From positions 286,762 through 350,761 of the forward strand of contig NZ_MNAN01000037.1 of NCBI RefSeq assembly GCF_001854475.1: 64,000 bases of DNA, given 5' to 3'. The position numbers and the translations under genes were made by a program. This DNA comes from Pseudoalteromonas byunsanensis (lineage in GTDB: Bacteria > Pseudomonadota > Gammaproteobacteria > Enterobacterales > Alteromonadaceae). The notes beneath the pieces are model-generated. The model was not told the origin of the DNA. It saw only the letters and a list, made by a program, of their open reading frames with translations, and made no database searches. Of this stretch, positions 51,401-58,772 are shown in pieces (position 1 is the stretch's first letter; each line of letters begins with the position of its first letter).

Positions 51401-53251
51401 ATGACAAAGCTAAACACTCTCACATTAGCAGTTACTTTAGGTATTGCTTCAAACAGTTATGCAGCGCAAATGATGTCTGTAAACCCAGATAAAGCCATTG
51501 AAGATCAGTATATTATTGTGTTTGACACTCCAAGTGTACTGAGCATGAACAATGAAAATCAGGTTTCAGCATATCTTGAGGCGCAGGGTAACGATTTAGC
51601 AAACAAGTATAACGTGCGTGTAAAGCGTAACTTTGGCTCAGCTTTAAATGGCGTACTTGTTAACGCCAATAAGAAACAAATTGAAGCAATGCTAAAAGAT
51701 GGCAACGTTAAGTACATAGAACAAGACCAAATCGTAACGGTTAATCCATTGGCTGGCACAACAGCGGATCAAAATGGCGCGGTTTGGGGTCTAGATCGTA
51801 TTGATCAACAAGACCTACCGCTAAACGGTGTCTACCATTATGACTATGATGGTTCAGGTGTTACCGCTTATATTATCGATACAGGTGTACTGGTAAGCCA
51901 TAACGAATTTGGTAACCGCGCAAGTCACGGCTATGACTTTATTGATAACGATGCAGATGCAACAGACTGTAACGGTCACGGTACTCACGTGGCTGGTACA
52001 ATCGGTGGCTCAACCTACGGTGTAGCTAAAAATGTTAACGTTGTAGGTGTTCGCGTTTTGAGCTGTAGCGGTTCAGGTACAAACTCTGGTGTAATCTCAG
52101 GTGTTAACTGGGTTAAGAACAATGCAAGTGGCCCATCAGTTGCGAACATGAGTCTTGGCGGTGGTGTTTCTCAAGCACTTGATGATGCCGTTAACAGTGC
52201 AGTTGCCGCTGGTGTTAGCTTTGTCGTAGCTGCTGGTAACGATAACAGCAATGCATGTAACTACTCTCCTGCACGTGCTGCTGATGCAATCACTGTTGGT
52301 TCAACAACAAGCAGCGATGGTCGTTCTAGCTTCTCTAACTATGGTACTTGTCTAGATATTTATGCCCCTGGTTCAAGCATCAAGTCTGCTTGGTACAACT
52401 CAAACACTGCAACAAACACAATCAGTGGTACATCTATGGCTGCACCGCACGTTGCGGGTACTGTTGCACTTTACTTGGATGAAAACCCAAGTCTTACGCC
52501 ATCACAGCTTGATCAGATGCTCAGCGATAAGAGCGCGAAGAACAAGTTATCTGATGCGAAGACTGGTTCACCAAACGAATTACTACAAGCTGCAAGTGGC
52601 CCTATCGTAGAGCCGCCAATAACTGAACTAACTAGCGGTGCAGGTGTTGCTGCTGACGGTGCAAACGGTTCTCAAAAATACTTCAGAATCAACGTTCCAG
52701 CAGGTAGTTCAGCACTATCATTCGTGTTAACAGGTGGTTCTGGCGATGCTGACTTATATGTAAAACAAGGTCAAAAGCCAACCACGAATGATTATGCTTG
52801 TCGTCCATATAAAAATGGTAACGAAGAGCAGTGTGATTTCACTAACCCAGCAGGCGGCGATTGGTATGCAATGTTACACGGCTATAGTTCATATAGCGGT
52901 GCGACACTTACAGCAACAGTTGGCGGTGATGACACAGGTTGTGGCAGTGACTGTCTACAAAACGGTGTTCCAGTGACAGGTTTAGCTGGCAGCCAAAACC
53001 AGCAACTAAACTATAAGATTGAAGTACCAGCAAACGTGACGTTAAATGTGTCAATCTCTGGTGGTTCTGGTGATGCTGACTTATATGTAAAAAAAGGTTC
53101 AGCACCAACTACTTCAAGCTATGACTGTCGTCCATTTAGAAATGGCAACAGCGAAACTTGTTCTTTAAATTCAGGTCAAGGTGGTACGTATTACATCATG
53201 CTAAACGGTTACACTAGCTTCTCTGGTGTAAGCTTAGTGGGTCAATACTAA
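51401..53251 (+). CDS. Secreted S8 serine protease with I9 propeptide and two PPC domains
   Basis: 616 residues. Signal peptide to about NSYA (21), inhibitor I9 propeptide (about 30-112: YIIVFDTPSVL to YIEQDQIVTV), then a proteinase K-like catalytic domain. The triad is Asp in IIDTGVLVSH (about 157), His in NGHGTHVAGT (about 196) and Ser in SGTSMAAPHVAG (about 346). Two bacterial pre-peptidase C-terminal domains (about 415-505 and 525-615) repeat GGSGDADLYVK and are often removed on secretion. It resembles the alkaline serine protease of Vibrio and Pseudoalteromonas. Extracellular protein degradation is its role. A strong terminator follows. Confidence 0.95.
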   Translation: MTKLNTLTLAVTLGIASNSYAAQMMSVNPDKAIEDQYIIVFDTPSVLSMNNENQVSAYLEAQGNDLANKYNVRVKRNFGSALNGVLVNANKKQIEAMLKDGNVKYIEQDQIVTVNPLAGTTADQNGAVWGLDRIDQQDLPLNGVYHYDYDGSGVTAYIIDTGVLVSHNEFGNRASHGYDFIDNDADATDCNGHGTHVAGTIGGSTYGVAKNVNVVGVRVLSCSGSGTNSGVISGVNWVKNNASGPSVANMSLGGGVSQALDDAVNSAVAAGVSFVVAAGNDNSNACNYSPARAADAITVGSTTSSDGRSSFSNYGTCLDIYAPGSSIKSAWYNSNTATNTISGTSMAAPHVAGTVALYLDENPSLTPSQLDQMLSDKSAKNKLSDAKTGSPNELLQAASGPIVEPPITELTSGAGVAADGANGSQKYFRINVPAGSSALSFVLTGGSGDADLYVKQGQKPTTNDYACRPYKNGNEEQCDFTNPAGGDWYAMLHGYSSYSGATLTATVGGDDTGCGSDCLQNGVPVTGLAGSQNQQLNYKIEVPANVTLNVSISGGSGDADLYVKKGSAPTTSSYDCRPFRNGNSETCSLNSGQGGTYYIMLNGYTSFSGVSLVGQY

Positions 53252-53275
53252 ACCATAGCTATAAAGTAACGAAAT

Positions 53276-53304
53276 AAAAAGCCCGAGCCTAGTTCGGGCT
53301 TTTT
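53276..53304 (+). terminator. Rho-independent terminator of the protease gene
   Basis: AAAAAGCCCGA and TCGGGCTTTTT pair around GCCTAGT, 24 bases after the protease stop, with a clear T-run. Confidence 0.93.
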
Positions 53305-53356
53305 ATTAGCTTTTATACAAACAAAACTAGACTTCCTATGCTCTTTTACTTGGCCG

Positions 53357-53509
53357 TTATTCAGTCCTGTATTTAATAACACTGAATGTCACATATTCAC
53401 ACCTGTAAATAGAGCGAGATAAATCTAAACCACCATTGTAAAAGTTTGACTTGGTTTGCGTGCTGGTATCATAAATATTGAGGATGTCTCCTGAGGGCAA
53501 AAATCGCAC
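53357..53509 (-). pseudogene. Possible gene fragment (50 codons)
   Basis: A minus-strand frame from a GTG at 53509 to the TAA at 53357 reads VRFLPSGDILNIYDTSTQTK and ends YRCEYVTFSVIKYRTE. It looks like a protein C-terminus, but a stop lies a short way upstream in frame and there is no ribosome site. No family is recognised; it may be a relic or chance. Confidence 0.25.
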
Positions 53510-53637
53510 TGTAAAGCACCTTTACAACACTGCCACCATAAATCGAGTAAACGTGATTTACCTGCACCTTAGTTAAGCCCTTTCATACACTAAGCGCCGC
53601 ATCACTCTTTAATATCTACTTAGCTGTTTACTCGCTC

Positions 53638-54312
53638 TTATTCGGCCACATGTGGATGCAGCCAAGAAAATGACCGCTCTAGAAATCGCTCCGCATGATG
53701 ATCCACCTTATGTGCATGAGCCATAATGATAGTCTCAGGATGCCAAGTAATCATTTGTTCTATATGACTTCGAGCTTCTTCTTTGTGAAAAGTAAAACTC
53801 AAACGCCAGTCCAAAATAGTGCCAGCATCTAATCCCACCACTCCTGCAAATTTAGCCAACCAGCTCTTTGAAGGCTCATTTGCTACGCTGATACTCCCCT
53901 CAATTAAGTCAGTTACGATCAGAGTGCGAGAGGGTCGATGAAAAAACACCGCTTCTTCCATCGCAGGCGCTCCCGTAAACAACAGATAAGCAATATCAGA
54001 TGACCATGGAGGCAAAAAATCAGCGGATAATTCGCCGTTAAACTCAAGATCATGACGCTTTCTAACTACTTTTTCCGTTCCCATTAACATTGCTCTTGGC
54101 ACCTGCTTTTGCCAATCTTGCAAATATAAATGATGTAATTCATTGGGCGCTATCAGATATTTTACTTCACCTAAAGAAGATAATTCGCGCAATAGGGCGT
54201 CTGTCATTTTGATGGGGCTATGTAGCCATAAAGAATTGTCTTCAAAGCGCACAACCGTCATGCGGGTAGCATGAGGTAACGAAAAATAAGATACAGATTC
54301 ACCGTCAAACAC
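53638..54312 (-). CDS. DUF4336 (metallo-beta-lactamase-like) protein
   Basis: 224 residues from a GTG. LPHATRMTVVRFEDNSLWLH and IKMTDALLRELSSLGEVKYL followed by APNELHHLYLQDW are the conserved opening of DUF4336, an MBL-fold family of unknown function; later IMAHAHKVDHHAERFLERSF. The upstream in-frame codons read IADNIW before the GTG, which is what relatives have at this place, but no ATG, GTG or TTG start precedes them. Either translation begins late at the GTG or the original start has been lost. It is monocistronic. Confidence 0.8.
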   Translation of the reverse strand: MFDGESVSYFSLPHATRMTVVRFEDNSLWLHSPIKMTDALLRELSSLGEVKYLIAPNELHHLYLQDWQKQVPRAMLMGTEKVVRKRHDLEFNGELSADFLPPWSSDIAYLLFTGAPAMEEAVFFHRPSRTLIVTDLIEGSISVANEPSKSWLAKFAGVVGLDAGTILDWRLSFTFHKEEARSHIEQMITWHPETIIMAHAHKVDHHAERFLERSFSWLHPHVAE

Positions 54313-54732
54313 CCAGATATTGTCTGCTATTTTCGAATGACATGGTGAACAACTAAGTGCCTTTTCTGTCTAGCGTGAGAAAAATACCACAAATTTAACA
54401 GTGGCATTTTTATGGGCCACAAGTCGATATATGCGATGCTTGAAGTAGGACGACTAAAGTAAAATAGAAACTTGATTTTGATAACCATTATCATTAGCAT
54501 GTGATATCAATTTGCATTTATGAAATCGCAATAAAAACATCGCTAATGCGCTAAAGCACTGTCACCGCTTGTTTTATAGCCAAGTCAAACAAGCTCGCTA
54601 ATAGCTTCTACCTAGCGACGTTGCGATTTTTTCCCAATAAGTCGCTACAAAAACATGGGTTGGTTACGCAAGTGGCGTACCGTTTTCATTTATTAATGCT
54701 CGAGAGGCTAATGCTTCACGTTTGAAATTATT
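54313..54732. other. Intergenic region with Fur box
   Basis: About 420 bases between divergent genes. Apart from the Fur box at 54479-54493, I see no coding frame of note. The 239 bases between the Fur box and the PepSY start are unexplained. Confidence 0.4.
54479..54493. promoter_or_regulatory. Fur box
   Basis: TGATAACCATTATCA matches the 7-1-7 Fur motif TGATAAT-N-ATTATCA with one mismatch and extends into flanking A/T. It indicates iron repression of a promoter here, presumably that of the PepSY gene 240 bases downstream. Confidence 0.7.
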
Positions 54733-55806
54733 ATGCTTGTAAAAATACTTAGACGATGTCACCTGATGATTGCTGCCATTACAGCGATTTTTTTGCTGTG
54801 TATCTGTATCAGTGGTGCTTTGTTGGTTTATGGCAACGAACTACAGCGCGCTCTTGCTCCTAGTGAGTGGCGTGTTTCCCCTGGTACACAAACGTTACGC
54901 ATGTCCGAACTTGTTACGCGTGTAGAGCAGCATACGGGGTCACACATTCGTCAAATTCGTCTTCAAGATGAACCCGACTTAGCGTGGCAAGTTTTCTTGA
55001 ATGACCTTACTGCGGTGAATCTAAACCCTTACACCGGTGAAGTCATAAAACATTATCGCTATAGCGAAACTTTCTATGGGGTGATCATGCTGTTTCACCG
55101 CTGGTTATTATATAAAAATGATGAAGGAGAGCTGCCTTTTAAAGTTTTCATTAATATAGCGAGTTTAATGCTAATCATTGAGATATTGATAGGTTTATGG
55201 TTATGGTTGAAACCCAATAAGCCGCTGAAAAGATTAAAAGTTAACTGGAAGGCAAAACCTAAAATTCTACTTTACCAATTACATATTACGCTCGGCGTGT
55301 TTTGTGCTGTCCCGATCATATTAATTGCTTTTTCTGGGATGACATTTCATTGGAAAGATGCAACGCAAGCGGTTGTAAAAACCCTAACATTTAGTGACAT
55401 CACCAAGGTCGAGGCACCAAAAATTGAAGCTACAGGCCCATTAGTTTCTATCGACGAGGCTTATCAAACCATTTTAGACAGTCTTGAAGGTGCAAAATTA
55501 CAACGTTTAAACTTTCCTCATAACAATGCTCTGATGTCCGCACAAGTACAGTTGGCACACGAGTTTGCCCCTCATAGTATGCGTTGGGTGGATATGAATA
55601 GTGGCCAGCTTGTGAAAAAGTTTAACGCTGTTGATCAAAGTGCAGCAACCGCAACATGGAATTTCAGGTATGTATTTCACGTTGGCAGTTTTGGGGGACA
55701 TGTTACTAAAATCTTGTGGCTGATATTCACCCTACTCCCCGTATTCTTTTTAATCTCTGGGGGCTACTTCTATGTGAAGCGACAACGTAAAGGTAAAAAC
55801 TGCTGA
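54733..55806 (+). CDS. PepSY-associated membrane protein (PiuB-like)
   Basis: 357 residues with four membrane helices: LMIAAITAIFLLCICISGAL near the start, IASLMLIIEILIGLWLWLKP (about 138-157), a helix near 185-205 (LGVFCAVPIILIAFSGMTFH) and a C-terminal helix near 335. PepSY-like periplasmic regions lie between, with LNPYTGEVIKHYRY and FHRWLL. Members are often Fur-controlled and linked to siderophore uptake, possibly as ferric-reductase-like proteins. The Fur box upstream supports iron regulation; no TonB receptor is next to it. Confidence 0.87.
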   Translation: MLVKILRRCHLMIAAITAIFLLCICISGALLVYGNELQRALAPSEWRVSPGTQTLRMSELVTRVEQHTGSHIRQIRLQDEPDLAWQVFLNDLTAVNLNPYTGEVIKHYRYSETFYGVIMLFHRWLLYKNDEGELPFKVFINIASLMLIIEILIGLWLWLKPNKPLKRLKVNWKAKPKILLYQLHITLGVFCAVPIILIAFSGMTFHWKDATQAVVKTLTFSDITKVEAPKIEATGPLVSIDEAYQTILDSLEGAKLQRLNFPHNNALMSAQVQLAHEFAPHSMRWVDMNSGQLVKKFNAVDQSAATATWNFRYVFHVGSFGGHVTKILWLIFTLLPVFFLISGGYFYVKRQRKGKNC

Positions 55807-55811
55807 ACGAC

Positions 55812-55849
55812 AAAAGGGCGCTTTAAAGTTAAAAGAAAAGCGCTCTTTG
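55812..55849. terminator. Bidirectional terminator after the PepSY gene
   Basis: AAAAGGGCGCTTT and AAAGCGCTCTTTG form a long stem with one G-U pair, between the convergent stops at 55806 and 55875. Confidence 0.8.
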
Positions 55850-55874
55850 TTTGTGGCTCTGTGGTGAGTATTAA

Positions 55875-56348
55875 TCATACATCCTGCTGCTGACTCATAA
55901 AATCAACCATGCGTTGCATAATTTCTTCTTGGCTTAGATCTTCTATATGCGTGGCAATGGTCCAAACATGACCAAATGGGTCTTGTAGGGTGCCCGCCCT
56001 ATCACCGTAAAACTGGTCATGAACAGGCCTAACCTCTACGGCCCCCAATGCGACAGCATTGGCAAACACACTATCAACATCCTCAACATATAACATGAGG
56101 CTTACTGCTGTCCCCCCAAGTGCTTGTGGGTCTTGAAAGTGGGCTTCTGAGCACATATCAGAAAGCATAATATGTGAGTTACCAATCTTAAGCTCAGCAT
56201 GAGCAACGCCTCCATCAGGCATCGGCAGCTGTATAACAAGCTCTGCGTTAAAGGCTTTTTGGTAAAACACGATAGCGTTCAGCGCACCATCAATAATTAA
56301 ATAAGGGGTAACTGAATGAAAGCCATCTGGGATTGCAGGCACTGTCAT
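55875..56348 (-). CDS. PhnB-like VOC family protein
   Basis: 157 residues: GFHSVTPYLIIDGALNAIVF (about 9-28), AHAELKIGNSHIMLSD, SLMLYVEDVDSVFANAVALG and DRAGTLQDPFGHVWTIATHI are the conserved blocks of PhnB/glyoxalase-like VOC proteins, which bind a metal in a paired beta-alpha-beta fold. The reaction is unknown. It lies 80 bases downstream of the GNAT gene on the same strand. Confidence 0.88.
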   Translation of the reverse strand: MTVPAIPDGFHSVTPYLIIDGALNAIVFYQKAFNAELVIQLPMPDGGVAHAELKIGNSHIMLSDMCSEAHFQDPQALGGTAVSLMLYVEDVDSVFANAVALGAVEVRPVHDQFYGDRAGTLQDPFGHVWTIATHIEDLSQEEIMQRMVDFMSQQQDV

Positions 56349-56428
56349 AACTTTTCTCCTTCGTCGTTATTTGCTCATTGAGACTAGTTGAAAATAATGC
56401 AATGTGCACAGCCAAAAACCCACCAGCC

Positions 56429-56881
56429 TCAATATTTAAAATATGACAAAGCCAGTTTCTCGATACCATGTGCAGGGGTAAACCTATCACGCTCAATAAA
56501 TCCATGCTTTTTGTACAACCGAATTGCAGGGTTGTTCACCACCGCCGTTTCAACCATGGCAGATGTAACATCAAACTCATTAAGCACAAAGTGCATCAGC
56601 TTATCGGCAATCCCCTTTCTAAAATGACGAGGGTCTACCACCAAACTATGGATCTCAAGATGCTGCTTAACGATTTCAATTTCAATCACCGCTGCGATGT
56701 CATTGCTTTCGACGTAGCCATAATAATCACTTTTTGCAGCTTTGATATCAGCAACTGTTCGAAACAAAGGTGGAAAATCTTCCCTTCCTATCAATTTCGC
56801 CTCAACGCGATAGGCGCTTTGCAACACGCTCCAGATTTGCTTTGCGGTGCGCTCATCGTGATGTTTTAGCTTCGTTATCAT
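56429..56881 (-). CDS. GNAT family N-acetyltransferase
   Basis: 150 residues. The acetyl-CoA motif is IHSLVVDPRHFRKGIADKLM (about 76-95), followed by VNNPAIRLYKKHGF (about 115-128). It is a small cytoplasmic acetyltransferase of unknown substrate. The ATG overlaps the stop of the upstream reading frame as ATGA, so its translation is coupled to that remnant. Confidence 0.85.
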   Translation of the reverse strand: MITKLKHHDERTAKQIWSVLQSAYRVEAKLIGREDFPPLFRTVADIKAAKSDYYGYVESNDIAAVIEIEIVKQHLEIHSLVVDPRHFRKGIADKLMHFVLNEFDVTSAMVETAVVNNPAIRLYKKHGFIERDRFTPAHGIEKLALSYFKY

Positions 56882-57250
56882 GGTTGTCCTAATTTACTTT
56901 TTGTACAGTAGCCTAAGCGATAGCTTTTATCAGCTAGCCATTTTTTCTTATCAAACTCATTGGCATGTTTGTCTGTGAGATGGTTTCTAATAAACTCCCA
57001 CAAAACCTGCCTGCATATATTTTCAATATTACTTGCTTCGTCGTTAGTTATCCTGCCATCACCGAGTGGTATATCAGTAAACTTCTTTAATACTTCTATC
57101 AATATGATTAATAATATGTGATTTTCCCGAGCGGTTTTTACCCGCAAACACGATTAGCTTTGTTTCATTCCCACGGGGAACTTTGATGTTCAATAGAATA
57201 GACTCTTGTTTACTTCTTGTTCCAACGCTTACTTTTTTTATGAAGTTCAT
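56878..57250 (-). pseudogene. Truncated, frameshifted P-loop ATPase gene
   Basis: A good start (AGGGAAATAA then ATG at 57250) opens a 58-codon frame reading MNFIKKVSVGTRSKQESILL and later VFAGKNRSGKSHIINHIDRS, a clear Walker A motif. It stops at 57074. A second frame shifted by one base (open from 57147 to 56878) continues as KKFTDIPLGDGRITNDEASN and ends KSYRLGYCTKSKLGQP. The combined length of about 130 residues is far below an AAA ATPase, and no Walker B is visible. I read it as an internally deleted, frameshifted gene; the 89-residue downstream frame may still be translated. Confidence 0.55.
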
Positions 57251-57425
57251 TTATTTCCCTAATCCAAACAACTCACCACGCGCTGAATATTTGAGTTTTC
57301 ACGCACCACCTGAGCACACCCAACACAGCCCGCCTATTCACTTCGATATCGGTGCGCTAAGTTCTTATTACTGATTTTTTTAAGCTCTAACATGCATGAC
57401 AAAGGAAAAGTGGTCAATACAAACA

Positions 57426-57457
57426 AGAAAATGGCCACCAATTGGCGACCATTTTCT
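57426..57457 (-). terminator. Terminator after the deaminase gene
   Basis: AGAAAATGG and CCATTTTCT are perfect outer arms of an almost complete 32-base palindrome centred on CCAATTGG, 53 bases after the deaminase stop, with a T-rich tail on the minus strand. Confidence 0.7.
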
Positions 57458-57509
57458 AGGAATGTCACGGTGTGCTAACGAAAGCTCAGTTCATAGAGTT
57501 TGCGCTAAA

Positions 57510-58091
57510 CTACAACACCCTCGGATTATTCACCGCATTTAAGCCTTGCCAGTCTTCCAAATCTTGTTCTGGTTTTTCGGCTCTGAATTTGGCGTATTGA
57601 GCAATACCTTGTTGGTCTTCCAATATCTCAACATTTACACCCTTTTCTGTGAGCATTGCTTCATTGCCCGACGCGTTAGTAACATCACCTACAACGACTT
57701 TACTAAAGCCTCTCATGTACAATAGCGTTGCACACACATCACATGGGCTGAGACTGGTAAACAATGTGGTTTTACCAAAATCAATGCGCCCAGCGTCACG
57801 AATAGCTGAGGTTTCACCATGATTATAAGGGTGATCTTCTTGTACCAAGGTGTTATGCCCTTTGCCAACGATTTGCCGGGTTTGGTTATCTATAATAACC
57901 GCACCAATTGGGCAGCCCCCTTCGCCGTAACTTTTTTGCGCCAATAGCACCGCGATGCGCATAAAGTCAGCATCGGTTAAAGAGCAAGAAAACTCTGCAT
58001 TCATGAGCGTAGGTAAGCTACGAGTTGGCATATGGGCGATCACAGCCAGTACTGCATCACAAACCTGTGTATTCTTAGTTAATATGGCCAT
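57510..58091 (-). CDS. Nucleoside/cytosine deaminase-family protein
   Basis: 193 residues. Zinc and catalytic residues are in HGETSAI (His/Glu, about 91) and SPCDVCATLL (two Cys, about 115), and the fold start DADFMRIAVLLAQKSYGEGG is typical. The first 38 residues are an unusual extension, but GAAGGAAG just before the ATG at 58091 supports this start. It resembles yeast-type cytosine deaminase and guanine deaminases; the base used is not certain. It lies 88 bases from the cupin gene and could be cotranscribed. Confidence 0.88.
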   Translation of the reverse strand: MAILTKNTQVCDAVLAVIAHMPTRSLPTLMNAEFSCSLTDADFMRIAVLLAQKSYGEGGCPIGAVIIDNQTRQIVGKGHNTLVQEDHPYNHGETSAIRDAGRIDFGKTTLFTSLSPCDVCATLLYMRGFSKVVVGDVTNASGNEAMLTEKGVNVEILEDQQGIAQYAKFRAEKPEQDLEDWQGLNAVNNPRVL

Positions 58092-58179
58092 AAGCTCTTC
58101 CTTCTAAAAATAATCTCTCTTTTTACTCGCTCTAAAAGCATAGTTTAAATTCTATCTTTATCGTTATTTGCACACCCTA

Positions 58180-58662
58180 TCACGCTTTGTTACCCGCAAC
58201 AGGCTCAGCAATGTCATCAATATCTACCAGATTCCAAGGCAAGCCCTGCTGTCGATAGATGCGTTTTTGCAAGTTTGGATAGTCACCCACATCATGAGAT
58301 AAGCGTTGACCAACCACGATACATTTAAACGTGTCAGAACCACTGTTATAGATAGTGTGCGCAAGGCCACCTGCACGATAACCAATAAAGTCGCCTGCAC
58401 CAATATGATACTGTTCATCTCCAATGGTCGCCGTCGCTTCCCCCTCAAGTACATAAATACATTCGTCTTCATGATAGTGTTTATGAAACTCCGTGGAGTA
58501 AAATCCAGGCTCGACCTCAATAATATGAAAACCAAACCCTGTCAGGCCCGTTGCGTCACCTAGTGATTTATTGAGCCGCTGGGCTTTATCGTTTAAAAAG
58601 TGAGTCTTTTCGACCCCCTGAAGATGTTCGATGTCATTATGTGTCAACAAGTACTTGTCCAT
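58180..58662 (-). CDS. Cupin-domain protein
   Basis: 160 residues. Cupin motif 1 is FHKHYHEDECIYVLEGEATA (about 59-78), with two His and a Glu for the metal, and motif 2 is YRAGGLAHTIYNSG (about 94-107) with a later His. Single-domain cupins of this type are metal-binding dioxygenases, isomerases or sensors; the function is unknown. Neighbour of the deaminase on the same strand. Confidence 0.88.
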   Translation of the reverse strand: MDKYLLTHNDIEHLQGVEKTHFLNDKAQRLNKSLGDATGLTGFGFHIIEVEPGFYSTEFHKHYHEDECIYVLEGEATATIGDEQYHIGAGDFIGYRAGGLAHTIYNSGSDTFKCIVVGQRLSHDVGDYPNLQKRIYRQQGLPWNLVDIDDIAEPVAGNKA

Positions 58663-58736
58663 GTTACTTCCTCTATTGCGACAGAGAATTCAGTGTACCA
58701 TGCACATAATAATGAGAAAATTCGGGAAATGTAAGA

Positions 58737-58764
58737 AAACCACAGCCAAAGATGGCTGTGGTTT
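58737..58764 (-). terminator. Terminator after the QEGLA-motif gene
   Basis: AAACCACAGCCA and TGGCTGTGGTTT are perfect 12-base arms around AAGA, nine bases after the stop at 58773, with TTTTCTT following on the minus strand. Confidence 0.88.
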
Positions 58765-58772
58765 AGGTGTGT

